From Quillaja saponaria (taxonomy: Eukaryota > Streptophyta > Magnoliopsida > Fabales > Quillajaceae), in the NCBI GenBank assembly GCA_029379385.1, contig CM055615.1, positions 1,116,001 through 1,180,000 of the forward strand: DNA of 64,000 bases, read 5' to 3'. Of the stretch, positions 25,164 through 36,444 are shown in pieces. The translations under genes were made by a program, and so were the position numbers. Each line of letters starts with the position of its first letter. Position 1 is the stretch's first letter. Below the pieces are notes generated by a model. The model saw only the letters and a list, made by a program, of their open reading frames with translations, made no database searches and was not told where the DNA came from.

Positions 25164-28100
25164 CTACAAGAAGTCACGTTTCTTTAGTATTTCAGCTTCC
25201 CTGGCTATATGAATGTCTGAAGGCCAAAAGATTTGATAAACAAATTTACAAATAAAGCGAGGGAGCAATGCCACAATTGTAATAAGCAAAATTGTGATCC
25301 AGTAGGTAGGTGACTTTGCCAGATGATAGATTGTCCTGCAATGATGTAGAAGTATATTAAATCCATCCTATGATAATACATAAACTATATAATACTGATG
25401 GTAGATGCCAATGCGACTAACCAGTAGTTGGGAAAGACAGGTATGGAATCAATTACCACCATGCAGCCATATGTAATGAATATTGATCCCCATATTGCAA
25501 CATGAGTAATTAATACCCAGCGTTGAATGTCCATTGCCAAGTGTACATTTACAAGGATGACAACTGCTATAGTCCACAAGCTTCCCATGCTCCATATATC
25601 AATTGAGCTATCCTTATAGGTGAATAGGGGTATGTAGAAAAGAACAAGGCTCTGCCATAGCGTGTCTATCATTGTGATCCAAAACAACTGCAAATTGTAA
25701 GCATCACATCGATATCCAGCACCATACAGTTTTGGGTACAGCAAAAGTGTTTTATCACTTAAGTCTTTGTCAAGAATACCAACAATGATTGTCGGGATCG
25801 AAGTATATATAACAGAATAGAATACACTACTCCAGTCTGTTAATGCAGAAGTTGTTGAAAAAGCAGTGCATAGTATATACCTACAGATAAAGGAAATACA
25901 TACTAGATTACGACTCAAATGAAGTTCATAAAAAATGCAGAACATATTATTGAACGAAAGCTTATTGATGCAACACCAATAGGTATTTTACTCAAAAGGG
26001 ACAATCAAAGGGACATTCGAAAAGTGCAATTTTATAAATTCATCAAAAGCTTCATAACAATATAAACTAGGGTCATTATATAGACTCCTTGGAAATCCTA
26101 AAAAGATAAATACCTAGAGTCCTAATAAAAAGAAAACTCTAATAACATAAAGATAAAGCTAAACTCCTAAAAGAACAAAGCTAATAATTCATAACTCTAA
26201 TTATGCTAAAATATTACTAATTTTATCCCTAATTCTAATATTACATCATTTAGATACAATTAAATTATAACTCCTATATTTTATTTCTTCGTTCTCCATC
26301 ATTCTCCCTTGATTGGAAAAAACTTGACCTTGAGTTTTGAAATAAGAGAGAATGAGGATCTCTGGAGCAAACTATAGCAGCAAAGTCTTCATTAGCATCG
26401 GAAAAAAATTGGCAAAATTTTTTTTGTTTAGAATGTAGAACACTTGAAACTTCAAGGGTATGACAAACTCAATATGCTCCAGATGTGTAGTGTACTTTTC
26501 ATCAACCTAAAATTGTACTGATTCCGGTGCTTTTGTTTTGATGGTATCCTCATGCATAAGTGGCTCTTGAGTAGCATAATCATCAATCAATAGTTCAATA
26601 ATTTATTGTGAACACAATTCACCATGCCTTGAATCATTGCATTGTAAGGATCGCAATAGACATTGTCTTATTTCATGCACCAAATTTTCAATATTTTTTG
26701 GAGCATTAATCTTTTCATTCTTTCGTGCCTTCCTTTGAGCAATTAACTTGACATCTCTTAGATATTTCTTAAGAAGCCAAGAGTTGTAAACTCAGGTAGC
26801 CATAAAATATATTTAAGGAAGCATACTAGATCAAAACTTGAATGTCAAAGCAGAATTTGGAAAAATGACCTTGGAATTGAATTCAGCACATCAAAATACC
26901 TTGGATATAAGTGCTGTGTTTTTTTTTTTTTTTTTTTTTTTTTTAGTTTTCTTTTGGTAGATATTGATTTTGGCAGTGAGGTGTTTGGGGATAATTTGGA
27001 TGGATTTCTTGATTGTGGATGGTGGTTAATGGAGGAGGATGATATATCTACAGTGATGTATCTGTGTTTTTTGACTGGACGGGACAAGAGCCTGAGCTCT
27101 GATACCAAATTGATGCAGCACCAACATATATTTTACTCAAAAAGAGACAATTTTATAAATTCATCAAAAGCTTCATAACAATGTAAACTAGAGTCATTAT
27201 ATAGACTCCTTGGAAATCCTAAAAAGATAAATACCTAGAGTCCAGAAAACTTTGATAACATAAAGCTAAAGCTAAACTCCTAATAGAACAAAACTAATAA
27301 CTCCTAACTCTAATTATAATAAAATATTACTAATTTTATTCCTAATTCTAATATTATATAATTTAGATACAATTAAATTATAACTCCTACATTTTATTTC
27401 TTCGTTTCTCCATCACTTATACTTTTAATGAATTCAATCAATTCAATAAACATTTACTCTTCTGACCAAAAGGTTTTGACTTTTGAGCAACACTGCAAGA
27501 TATAAATTCCAATAGGAAAAGAACCAGATACACTATATGTGTGTTTGTGTCCTGTGTGTTTATAGGTGTACACACATTAGTACAGATACAAAGGTTTATA
27601 ACAATCTGCAAATGACTGTCATCCTTATCTCTATCCATTAGAATCCGCTATAGTTGAAAAATAAAATTAACATCAATCTCAAAGTTTAAGATGCCAATTA
27701 GTGGCTCACGAAGATCATATATAACAAAGAAAACATAAACATTGGATTCAATTAAGAAAAGGGGGAGAAGGAGAATCTAACATAAAAGGGCAAGGGATGA
27801 CTTCAGTAAGTAATATTAAAAGGACATTAACATACCAGAATAGCATCAATACAAATACAGCATTTCGGTAAAAGTTGTAGAGCACTAGATGACCAACACG
27901 CTGATAATTCCAGTGTCCATGCACCAGAAGTAATCTTTTCAAGAACTGAAACTGTCCCATAGCAAAATCTGATGCCATTACTGCTTGGCGCCCTTCCTGA
28001 CCACAGATCCCAACACCAACATCTGCCATTTGGATCATGGATACATCATTGGCCCCTGCAGAAATGTCAAAGAGGTATCAAGGTCCCTTTTGCCTTTGCA

Positions 28101-31100
28101 TCTGACATGCAGGCCACAACCCAAAGACTTTACCAGCAAGCATCAACCAGCACATACTACTATTTTAGCATGCAGAAGAACAGAATACCCCCCCACCCAC
28201 AAAGAGAAAACTGCAATAGAGCACAGCTATAGATGGTATCTTTTTTATCAGAAAGCCAACTTACCATCACCTATAGCAAGTGTCATATCGTCAGTTCGGC
28301 TTTTTATTAGATCAACAATCCCTGCTTTTTGCAACGGTGCAACACGACAACATAGCACAACCCTACAGGAAGTTGCAAGGTCGAAGAGCTGTTGAAAGGG
28401 GAAACAAAAGTGAGTATTTACCATCACATTGTAGATCAAACAACTCCAACCCAAAAGGTGATGTATTTGCACCTAGGAAAACTCAAGAAAAAAAGATAGC
28501 TTCCTTCCAGAAGAAAGCAAATTAAAAGAAGCAGTCATGCATAAAATGTTGCAGAATGATAGTTGAAATTTCAAAGATATTCTTGCCTCTGACTCCAGAT
28601 CCTTCTCCAAAATGTACACCAAACTGTTGCCATCAATAATCAGCGCTAGTGGAGCACTATTTGCATCCGCCTTGGAATTCCATTGTGGCATATCAACTGA
28701 TTTTGTAACATTGCAAATCTCAACATGACCATGTCCAGCATTCTTATCCTGTTTCAAATTTTGGTGGCTACAAGAAGATTTCACACCATATTTGGCCATA
28801 GCATCAGCCAAAAGATTTCCGCATTCAATCTCTGAAGTTCCATTTATTATAATCTTCTGCATATCTGTAGTAAGAAGTTTACAGGAGAGACCAACTGAGA
28901 TAGCTGTCTCCTGCTTGTCCCCAGTTAGAATCCAAACCTTCATTCCAGCTTGACGAAGGGACTCAATGGCTTCTGGCACACCATCTTGTAGCTTGTCCTC
29001 GATTCCAGTTGCCCCTAGTAGCTTTAAGTTGCATTCTATAAAAGCTGCCGTTTGCCGTAGCTTTATCCCTCTGTCAGTCAATGAAGTACTTGCATCTTCA
29101 TACCTGCATTGCCATTGCTCAAGTTCTTCATCAGAGAGATCCCTTGCAGCAACTACAAGAGTACGTAAACCTTGTGATGAATATTCGCTGAGATGGCTCT
29201 CAGTTGCATGCTGTATATCATCATTGCTTACGCCAGCATTAGCTAAGATGCTTAACATTGAAGTGTCAGCACCTTTGACTAACACCTTTACCACATTGTT
29301 AGGAAGTCGGATAACAACAGACATTCTTTTGCGCACACTATCAAACTCGTGCAGGCCCAGTACGTCCAACCTAAGTTTCAAGTTAAAGTAGTGACCTTCA
29401 AATTTCTACACAAATAATTTGATCATATTTAAACAAATAATTTGACCATTGTACAAGATAAAACTAACAATACAGTTGTTGTAGACAAACAGATAAAATA
29501 TGAAGTGAGAGACTATGACTATCTACCTGAGTTTCTCACCATTGACATCAACAACAATGTGCCCTGATGTTCTCTCAAAAAGAGTGTAACCATAAGCAGA
29601 TGCGGCAGAAACTAGAGCTTGCTCATCCGGAGATTCTCCTTGATAATCAATAGCTTTTACATCTTCATTTAATTCACTTGATGGATAAGTAGAAGATGTA
29701 TCATGATGAAGAATAGGGATCACGGTGTTACAAGCAGCCAATGTAAGGAAAAACTCATGTGCAGCAGTCCTTTCATCACTGATTGAGTGTTTGTGCAACA
29801 ATATCAAGAGCTCAGAATCAACAGCAATTACAGAATTAAGCTTCCATCTCCGTCTACCACTAACTGCCTCTGCACAACATTACATAAATAAAGTTTCACG
29901 TGAGAAACAATTCAGACAAACTTTAATTTCATAATTGATTTTCTTTTATGGTCCTCCATTTCTCTAATGATATATATTTTAGGAAATATCATCATCTGTT
30001 CAAAATGTTATGACATGTTGTGTGTGTGTGTATAATTTATGGTTAATTTCTAATAAAAGGGTCATGATAATTAAATGAATGATTTAAGTCAATAAAGGGC
30101 ACGTGCAGAAATATTGAGAAAATAAGAATGATTTCATTCAATATGTACAAAAGCATGTAGAATATTTTGAGAGTAACTTCTTAAAAATCAAACAATGAAA
30201 AATTAAATATTTGGCTGATTTGTAGGGGGTGTTTCACATCAGCCAGAAATATAGAAATTAAATACTCATAAAATTTAAAGGATAAGATACACCCTAAATG
30301 AGCTCTAAAATAATGGATAATGACAAAGTGAGACAAAATCAGACTACTTGCAGTATGGTTGCCCATGGCATGATTATGTTTCATCACTACTTTCATCCTG
30401 AATTGCAAGTCTGCAATACAATCTCTATCACGAACTGACACAGTTGGCAGAAGGCACACATGTAGTGCATTGCACAAACTTCTACGGCTACTTAACTAAA
30501 GTTTCTTATAATAACCGTTGGACACATTGTAACTCAGATAAGAGAAACTAAGTGAATTATGACAAGGTAACTATAATCCAGACAGATATTTTTACATCGC
30601 ATTGCTAAAGTTAGATAATCTAAAGGTACAGCACAATCTCTAACAAGACTGGTACCTGACTTGTCACCAGGTATAAGCACAGAGCTACCGTAATTCTTTC
30701 CATAGACACTGGCTCTTCGGAATTCCATTTTGTTTTCAGTAAGTGTCCCTGTCTTGTCTGAGAACACATAACGTATCTGACCCAAATCCTCATTTATATT
30801 CAATGATCTGCATTGAAACCTTGATCCAGAGCCAGCATCAAACATATTCTTGTCTCCAATCAGGAAATATGACTGACCCAGACGAACCAACTCCATGGTA
30901 ATGTACAAAGATATCGGTATCATTATCTGAAACACTATAATAGAACTCAAGAATGAAAAAAATGTCTCCATAGTTATCCCATAATACTTGTATCTCTTTC
31001 CATTTTGAGGCCCATTTGTGAAGTACCTTTTCCTGTAGTAGGGCAGGGTATCAAGCTGGTGCTTGTGGCGAATGAGCCAAAGACCAGTTCCAAGGGCCAC

Positions 31101-32387
31101 AACCAAACACATAACTAAGAGAAAAATTGACAACCACATGGTTTCTCTATTCATGTAAGTTTCCAGTCTGCTTCTCTTGGAAGGAGAAGCTGCACTATTT
31201 AGCATTGCTTTTGTCTCCTGTCCAGCATAAACCACAACACCAATTATCCAATCTGTGTTCTTCAGCTGACAACCACGTAAAACAATGTTTGATTGGCTTA
31301 GGGGAACTTTATGCCCTTTGAACTCCAAGTTTGCTGTGAACTCATAAATATTCCTATTAGGTTGCTCGCATCTGATCAGCCCAAAAATTGTACATTCATC
31401 AAATACTGCAGAAGCAGTTTCCTGCCGAGCATACCTTGTCTTCAAATTAGACTCTCCATCCAAATTCATTGTCTGAATGTAAGCAATCCCACTTGAATCA
31501 CTTGTCCCCAACAAGACCATGTCACATGGAATTGTCTCATTAGCATGAATCTTCACCACCTCACCAGCTTGTATTTTTTTCCATTTTTTCAATTGGAACT
31601 CACCAGATTGAAGCACCAATGCCTCTCGGTTGTTTTCATTCCTGTCCGATCTGTGTCTTCTCCAATCCTCGTAACCATCTTTAATAGCTGTGACACAAAG
31701 CACAAGGAGGAGGGGGAAGAGAGACGCGGTTCTCCCAAAGACAGCCAGTGGGGGAAGCTGATTGAGAGCAGCAATAGCTAAGAAATATAAATAAGCAACC
31801 CGGTGAAATTGAATAAAGAGATTCTTGGGCAAGAAGGTGATAAAAGTGTACTTGCTGGTCCGGATCTCATTCCCCGTGAACTCATACTTGTCATTTGTCC
31901 TTCCGGGATCATTTATATAAATCAATCTCGGATTATCTTCATGTAATAGGGCGTCATCAAACTGCACACTTTTGTGTCGGATTCTCTGAGACTTGTTCAA
32001 CTTGTCCTGCAACCGAGACGAAGCTCTAGAAATTTCAAAGGACGCAGAATTGTTATCGACATCATGCAGTTCCATTGCACCCCACGATACCAGGTGTCCC
32101 CTATCTCTCGTGGGGCATGCCAAACGAAACTGCTGGAAAAATTGAGATTCAGCTGATTGGAACTGCCTCGTTGTTGCAAGAGAAGAACAATGCTCAAGTG
32201 ACTTCTCGTGCAAACTAGAATCTCCAAAATATTCTTTATCGTCTAAGTTACTGCTTTGAGCATCGTCAAAAATGGAAGACGAGAAGGACGCATTGCTACA
32301 GAGACCGCTCAAGGATCCAACTTTCCGATGAGTGAGTTGCACGGGCGAAGGTCCTGATGATGAAAGCAGCGGCTGATCAGAACTCAT
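25164..32387 (-). CDS. ALA1: P4-ATPase, phospholipid flippase of the ALA1 type, 7 coding exons
   Basis: Membrane pump that moves aminophospholipids to the cytosolic leaflet using ATP, normally with a CDC50/ALIS partner. Coding exons: 32387-30656, 29869-29527, 29370-28587, 28388-28265, 28055-27836, 25880-25422, 25335-25164; total 3834 bases, 1277 residues. Visible parts: a long Ser-rich N-terminus (about 150 residues before RLIYINDP), RRHRSDR, actuator motif [21 protein letters not shown] in TM4, phosphorylation motif DKTGTLT (Asp about 544), ATP-binding KGAD, the TGDKQ hinge and GDGANDV, then the C-terminal membrane bundle. Order and spacing follow Arabidopsis ALA1, whose N-terminus is shorter. 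The start is the ATG at 32387; there is no other in-frame ATG upstream before the TTG at 32405. The intron after 28587 begins with GC instead of GT. Intron 5 carries a 1.45 kb LTR element. A leader intron from about 33043 to 32500 is likely (inference). Confidence 0.95.
25966..27415 (-). mobile_element. Small LTR retrotransposon (1.45 kb) in intron 5 of the P4-ATPase gene
   Basis: LTRs at 25966-26301 (336 bp) and 27111-27415 (305 bp) begin TGATG and end CATCA. The 5-bp duplication CTTAT flanks the element exactly (25961-25965, 27416-27420). On the minus strand the right LTR is followed after three bases by TGGTATCAGAGC (27107-27096), the classical initiator-Met tRNA primer site, and the left LTR is preceded by the purine tract AAGGGAGAA. 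The 0.8 kb interior has only a trace of a coding frame (about 26640-26790, Lys-rich, gag-like) and a T24 run at 26917-26944. It sits in the same orientation as the host gene. Small size and missing pol fit a TRIM-like or internally deleted element. Confidence 0.95.
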
Positions 32388-33459
32388 ATATAATTCGCCG
32401 ACCAAATTGGAGAATTACACGCACAACTCATCCCACTACCAAGCACCACGAATACAGACCAACAACCCAGAGTCGATCTCCTCTCCCAAATCCATCCTAG
32501 CAAGAAAACATAGGACTCTGCCATTTCTTCTGTCAAAAACAACAAAACACCAACAACCCCTTATATATAACCCACTTTTCTAGTCCGATTGTCATGGCCT
32601 TCCATATTTCCTACGCTTTTTTTTCTTGCGACTTCCCGGATGCCACGCAGAAACGATCCAGAGGTCCTTTCCTTTATCAAACCAGGAGCGCGGGGAACCA
32701 AAAATTTCACGAAAACGTTAACATCTTGATTCAATCAAATCCAATGTCGACAAATCCCCCAGAAATCAGATACCTTCTACCGATCCCCAAGCAATTCCAA
32801 TACTAAAAATAGAAACAAATAGGACAATCACACTACATTACAATCTGAAACATATCAGAGAAATCATGGTCACCTCCATCGTAACCCTCATCCTATTACA
32901 GGAAAAGAAAATAATATAATATTCCTACCATAAAAATTCAAATTGCAGGAATACCAATTAGGATTATCACCAAAATGTGCTGGATTTTTCTTTCATTCTC
33001 TGAAATTAATTGAAGAACAAAAAAACGTAAAGCAAAGCATACCTATGTAAGTGTTTCGTAAATCAGAACAAAAGTCTTATCGTCTCGGAATTGATGAAAC
33101 GAAGCTGACGATGATGGGTGAGATGGGCTTTTAATGCACTGAATACGAAATCATTAGCAAAATTGGCTGTGACATAGACTTATAGGCTAACCACGGGTGG
33201 GTCGGGATCTCACCCTTTAGTTTAAAGTACAAATTGAATTAAAATTTTTGGGATTAAATTAATTGCCCCAAAATAAAAATGATTTATGTGCTGCAAAACT
33301 TTAGGTTCGATAAGGGAAGAAAAATCCGAGAGTGGATTAAGTTTGTAATTTTGTTGAAACGGAGAGAGGCGTTCGAATTGAGAGACAGCGTAGAAGGTCT
33401 CGGTGGAGGCAGGGGCACGTGGACCGATGAAATCGCAGGCTGAGAATGGGACAGTGACC

Positions 33460-33496
<37 letters not shown>

Positions 33497-33560
33497 GCGG
33501 TAGACCACGAATCATTTGGCTTGATGCTTCCTCCTGTCCCTCTCCTTTGTTTTCAGCCAA
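32388..33560. other. 5' leader and promoter region of the P4-ATPase gene
   Basis: Minus-strand signals suggest a leader exon ending at about 33044 (ACATAG|GTATGC) and a leader intron ending near 32500 (TTCTTGCTAG). This is inferred from splice-like sequences only. The open frames on either strand here are GA/CT-rich and show no family. Confidence 0.45.
33464..33494. repeat. (GA)n microsatellite
   Basis: About 15 uninterrupted GA units, reading as CT on the transcript strand of the P4-ATPase gene, roughly 1.1 kb upstream of its ATG. CT tracts in leaders or core promoters are common in plants. Confidence 0.95.
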
Positions 33561-34944
33561 ACCTACGTGACTTCTGGCTTTAATTTTGTCAGCTCTTCTT
33601 AAATTTTTACTTTTCCATTAATTTCAATGTTTCTGTCTGTAATATCACTAAAATATAAGAAAGAAATAATGCAAGTTTATAATGAGTTATATGCCCTAGT
33701 TTTATTTTAACCCTGTTTATAAATAGTTTAACTAATCACATCGTTTCTTAATAAAAGAATTATAACTCTTTTTATATATAAGAAAATTAAAAAATTATAT
33801 CACTAAATTATTTTATATATAATATGAATGGATAGCGATATGATTATTTTAATATAATAATTGACTCCTTACTTTTAAAATATTATAAACACCAACAAAT
33901 TTATTTATTGACCTTTTATACTGTTGGAAAAAACAAAACTTACCACAAAGATATTTTGATTTTTTCAAATAAGTCTGGCAATTATTATTATTTTTTTCTC
34001 TAGGTGAACAAGAGATAAGGCTGAATTTTATTTCATGTCCTTAATATAAAAACATAAGAAAATATTTATTAAGCTATTTAAGGCTTTTATTGAAAAAAAA
34101 AATTATTAATTTTCTGAATAGTATTGTGTAGTAGTGTTGTTCGTAGAGGTTACTGCCTTCTCACTCAAACTGATTCTCCAATTGTCCCCAGTCAGAGTAC
34201 ATGATGTGTTACGACTGAACTTTCCCATCACTCAAGTTCTTGAACGAAATCGCCGCTGCTGCTTTGTCGTTTCTGTAGACCGTAGGGAAAAGTTTAGTTC
34301 ACCCAGAATACCATCATCATACTCCATGTGGATTAAGTTTTCAACATGTTTTCTGGATGGTGTACATTTTCTCTGGTTTGAAATTTTTTTTTAATAGGGA
34401 GAGAAAATAGAAAACTTAAAATTTAGAGATTTGAAAAGTCTTAAACGGGGATAATAAATATTTTATTGTAATATCAAATATATTTTTATTAAATATTTAT
34501 TAATATTTAATTAAAATAAAATCATAAACATATAAATATTTATCTTTTATTCTCATTTTTTTCACTTTCAAATAAATAAAAATAATAATTACTAATTTTT
34601 TTCCACTGTCAAAAGGATTGCATTAATCAAAACATCTATAGTTTCAGTACTGAACTGGTGAACTGTATTAAAGTGTAATCTAATTAAAGTGAATATTTGT
34701 AAACAAAATTAAATGCATAGAGATGATAGGCATTAGGCATAGATCAGATAAGTAGCTTCATCTTTTTTCTTCTAGCTGGGAGTAAAGACACAGTAAAAGT
34801 TTTGTAAGGCCTAACATCGAGGTTTCCTCGACATGGGAATCTTCTCTTAGTTTCAAATTCAATCACAGAGAAAAATCATAACGAGGTATTAAGTTATTTC
34901 AAAACGTTCCCAGCTGCTGCAAATTGATTGAAAGTGAAAGATTG
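33561..34944. other. Intergenic, AT-rich, no gene seen
   Basis: Long AT stretches (33650-34130 and 34440-34600). The frame at 34134-34394 has no recognisable domain. The end of the region holds the 3' flank of the coiled-coil gene. Confidence 0.5.
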
Positions 34945-35727
34945 TTATTTCATTGTAACAACTTGTGATGAAGCTGAACCTGGACTCTGCAATTCGCATT
35001 CGTCCACAAATTCATCCATTCCCTCAGCTTTCACCTGCTCCAGATTCAATAACAAAAAAGCACATCTTTCAATTATTCAAGCCCTGTCAGCTAAGAATTG
35101 AACATTTTCAGATTAAATGTGACTGAAAGCCAATGTACCTCGAATTTTTGAGCTTCGTTAACTTTTCTTTGCTGTTCCTTTCCCCTGAGCGATCGAATCG
35201 GAGAAACTCTCTGATCCAATTGATTTACTATTAGAAACAATTATAAAACAACAATTAAATAATTAACAGTCAAATTAATCGGATATGCATACCATGCAGT
35301 GGGATCTGAGTTCCTTCAATCTGTACAACCTGTCAACTTCGATTTCCAGAGTATTCTGAATCTCCCCTCTCTGTTCAAGCTCCTTCAGCATTATCTCCAT
35401 CGCCATATCTTTCTCCTTCAGCATTTTCTCCGTCTTTTCTTTATCCAATTTCAATCTCTCGAGCTTCTTCTTGATGGCGCTGAGTTCCTCCGCTAGCGAA
35501 GAATCCAGCGGTTGGATCTTCGTCGGAGTGGAGTAGATCGGATGGTTCTCCTTATTCGCATCGCCGATCAGTGAGATCTCGATCCATTCTTGCTTTGGTT
35601 TCGTGCTCTTGTCATCGTTATAAAGATTATTGATGGCCTGAGAATTCTTTGGCTGAAGAGGTTTCCGGTCAGACCTCGGCCGCAATTTCTTTTCTCCTGT
35701 GACTGGGCTTTGAGTGATCGCTTGCAT
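34945..35727 (-). CDS. Small basic/coiled-coil protein, 3 exons, plant-specific, function unknown
   Basis: Exons 35727-35293, 35210-35139 and 35034-34945 give 597 bases, 198 residues, with GT-AG introns. The N-terminal half is basic and polar (RPRSDRKPLQPKN) and includes KENHPIYSTPTK, where KEN and STPTK resemble degradation-box and Cdk-site motifs (inference). Residues about 75-145 are a heptad-rich Lys/Glu/Leu coiled coil (LSAIKKKLERLK, MLKEKDMAMEIMLKELEQR) followed by RLYRLKELRSHCM joined across intron 1 to RVSPIRSL. The acidic C-terminus ends in VTMK. I recall plant proteins with the same coiled coil and SPIRSLR element but no firm function. The ATG at 35727 is the first in frame and has no rival upstream. 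It is not likely to be a shadow frame because all three exons join in phase. Confidence 0.85.
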
Positions 35728-36444
35728 CTCAAAAGGTAGTTTCTTTCTTTATTGTTGTATGTGTAATTGTGTATGAAAATTGAGACGAGAGAATAAAAGC
35801 TGCGAATAGGGAAGGATGTAAAAGATAGAGAGAGAAAGAGAAGAATGGGGGGGGGTGGGGGGAGGCCGAGCGGTTTTGAATTTGAAAGAAGTCAGGCGCC
35901 AACGGCTAGTGCTTAGAATTCCATCCCATGAAATGCACCAAACCATTTGTCTCTAACTTCTAACATCAAGTGCAGCTCTGCCTTTTTGAGATCTGCACCG
36001 TTCATGTGGAGGGCCTGGAGGAGTCCAAAGTCCAAACATTACTAGGGAAAAAAAAAACACACTCACTGGATTAAGAAATTCTAGCTTACCTACTAAATTA
36101 CTACATGAAGGAAAAAATAAATCACACTGGATCTGCACCTTTCATTTCAATAGGCTTGGAATTAGATTTCTTTTTTATGTGAATTTCCCGTAACATCTCT
36201 TTAACGTGAGAGACCGTTTTAGTAAAGGGATTGGGGAATAATATAGCATGGAGTATGAAAAAATATTGATAAAATTGGAAGAAATTATGTAGAACTGTAG
36301 AAGCAGAATCCTAAGTTGTAAATCTCCCAGAGATTTGGTGCTTCAAATGTTTAGATACATCTTTTGTTTCCTTGTATGGTTTAAAATTAACATTACTATT
36401 TTTTTTTTCTATATACATGAGATGAGGAGGTAAATTCCTCAAGA

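Noticed and set aside
33222..33560. 112-codon minus-strand frame
   Set aside because: Low-complexity Ser-Leu run made by the GA/CT microsatellite.
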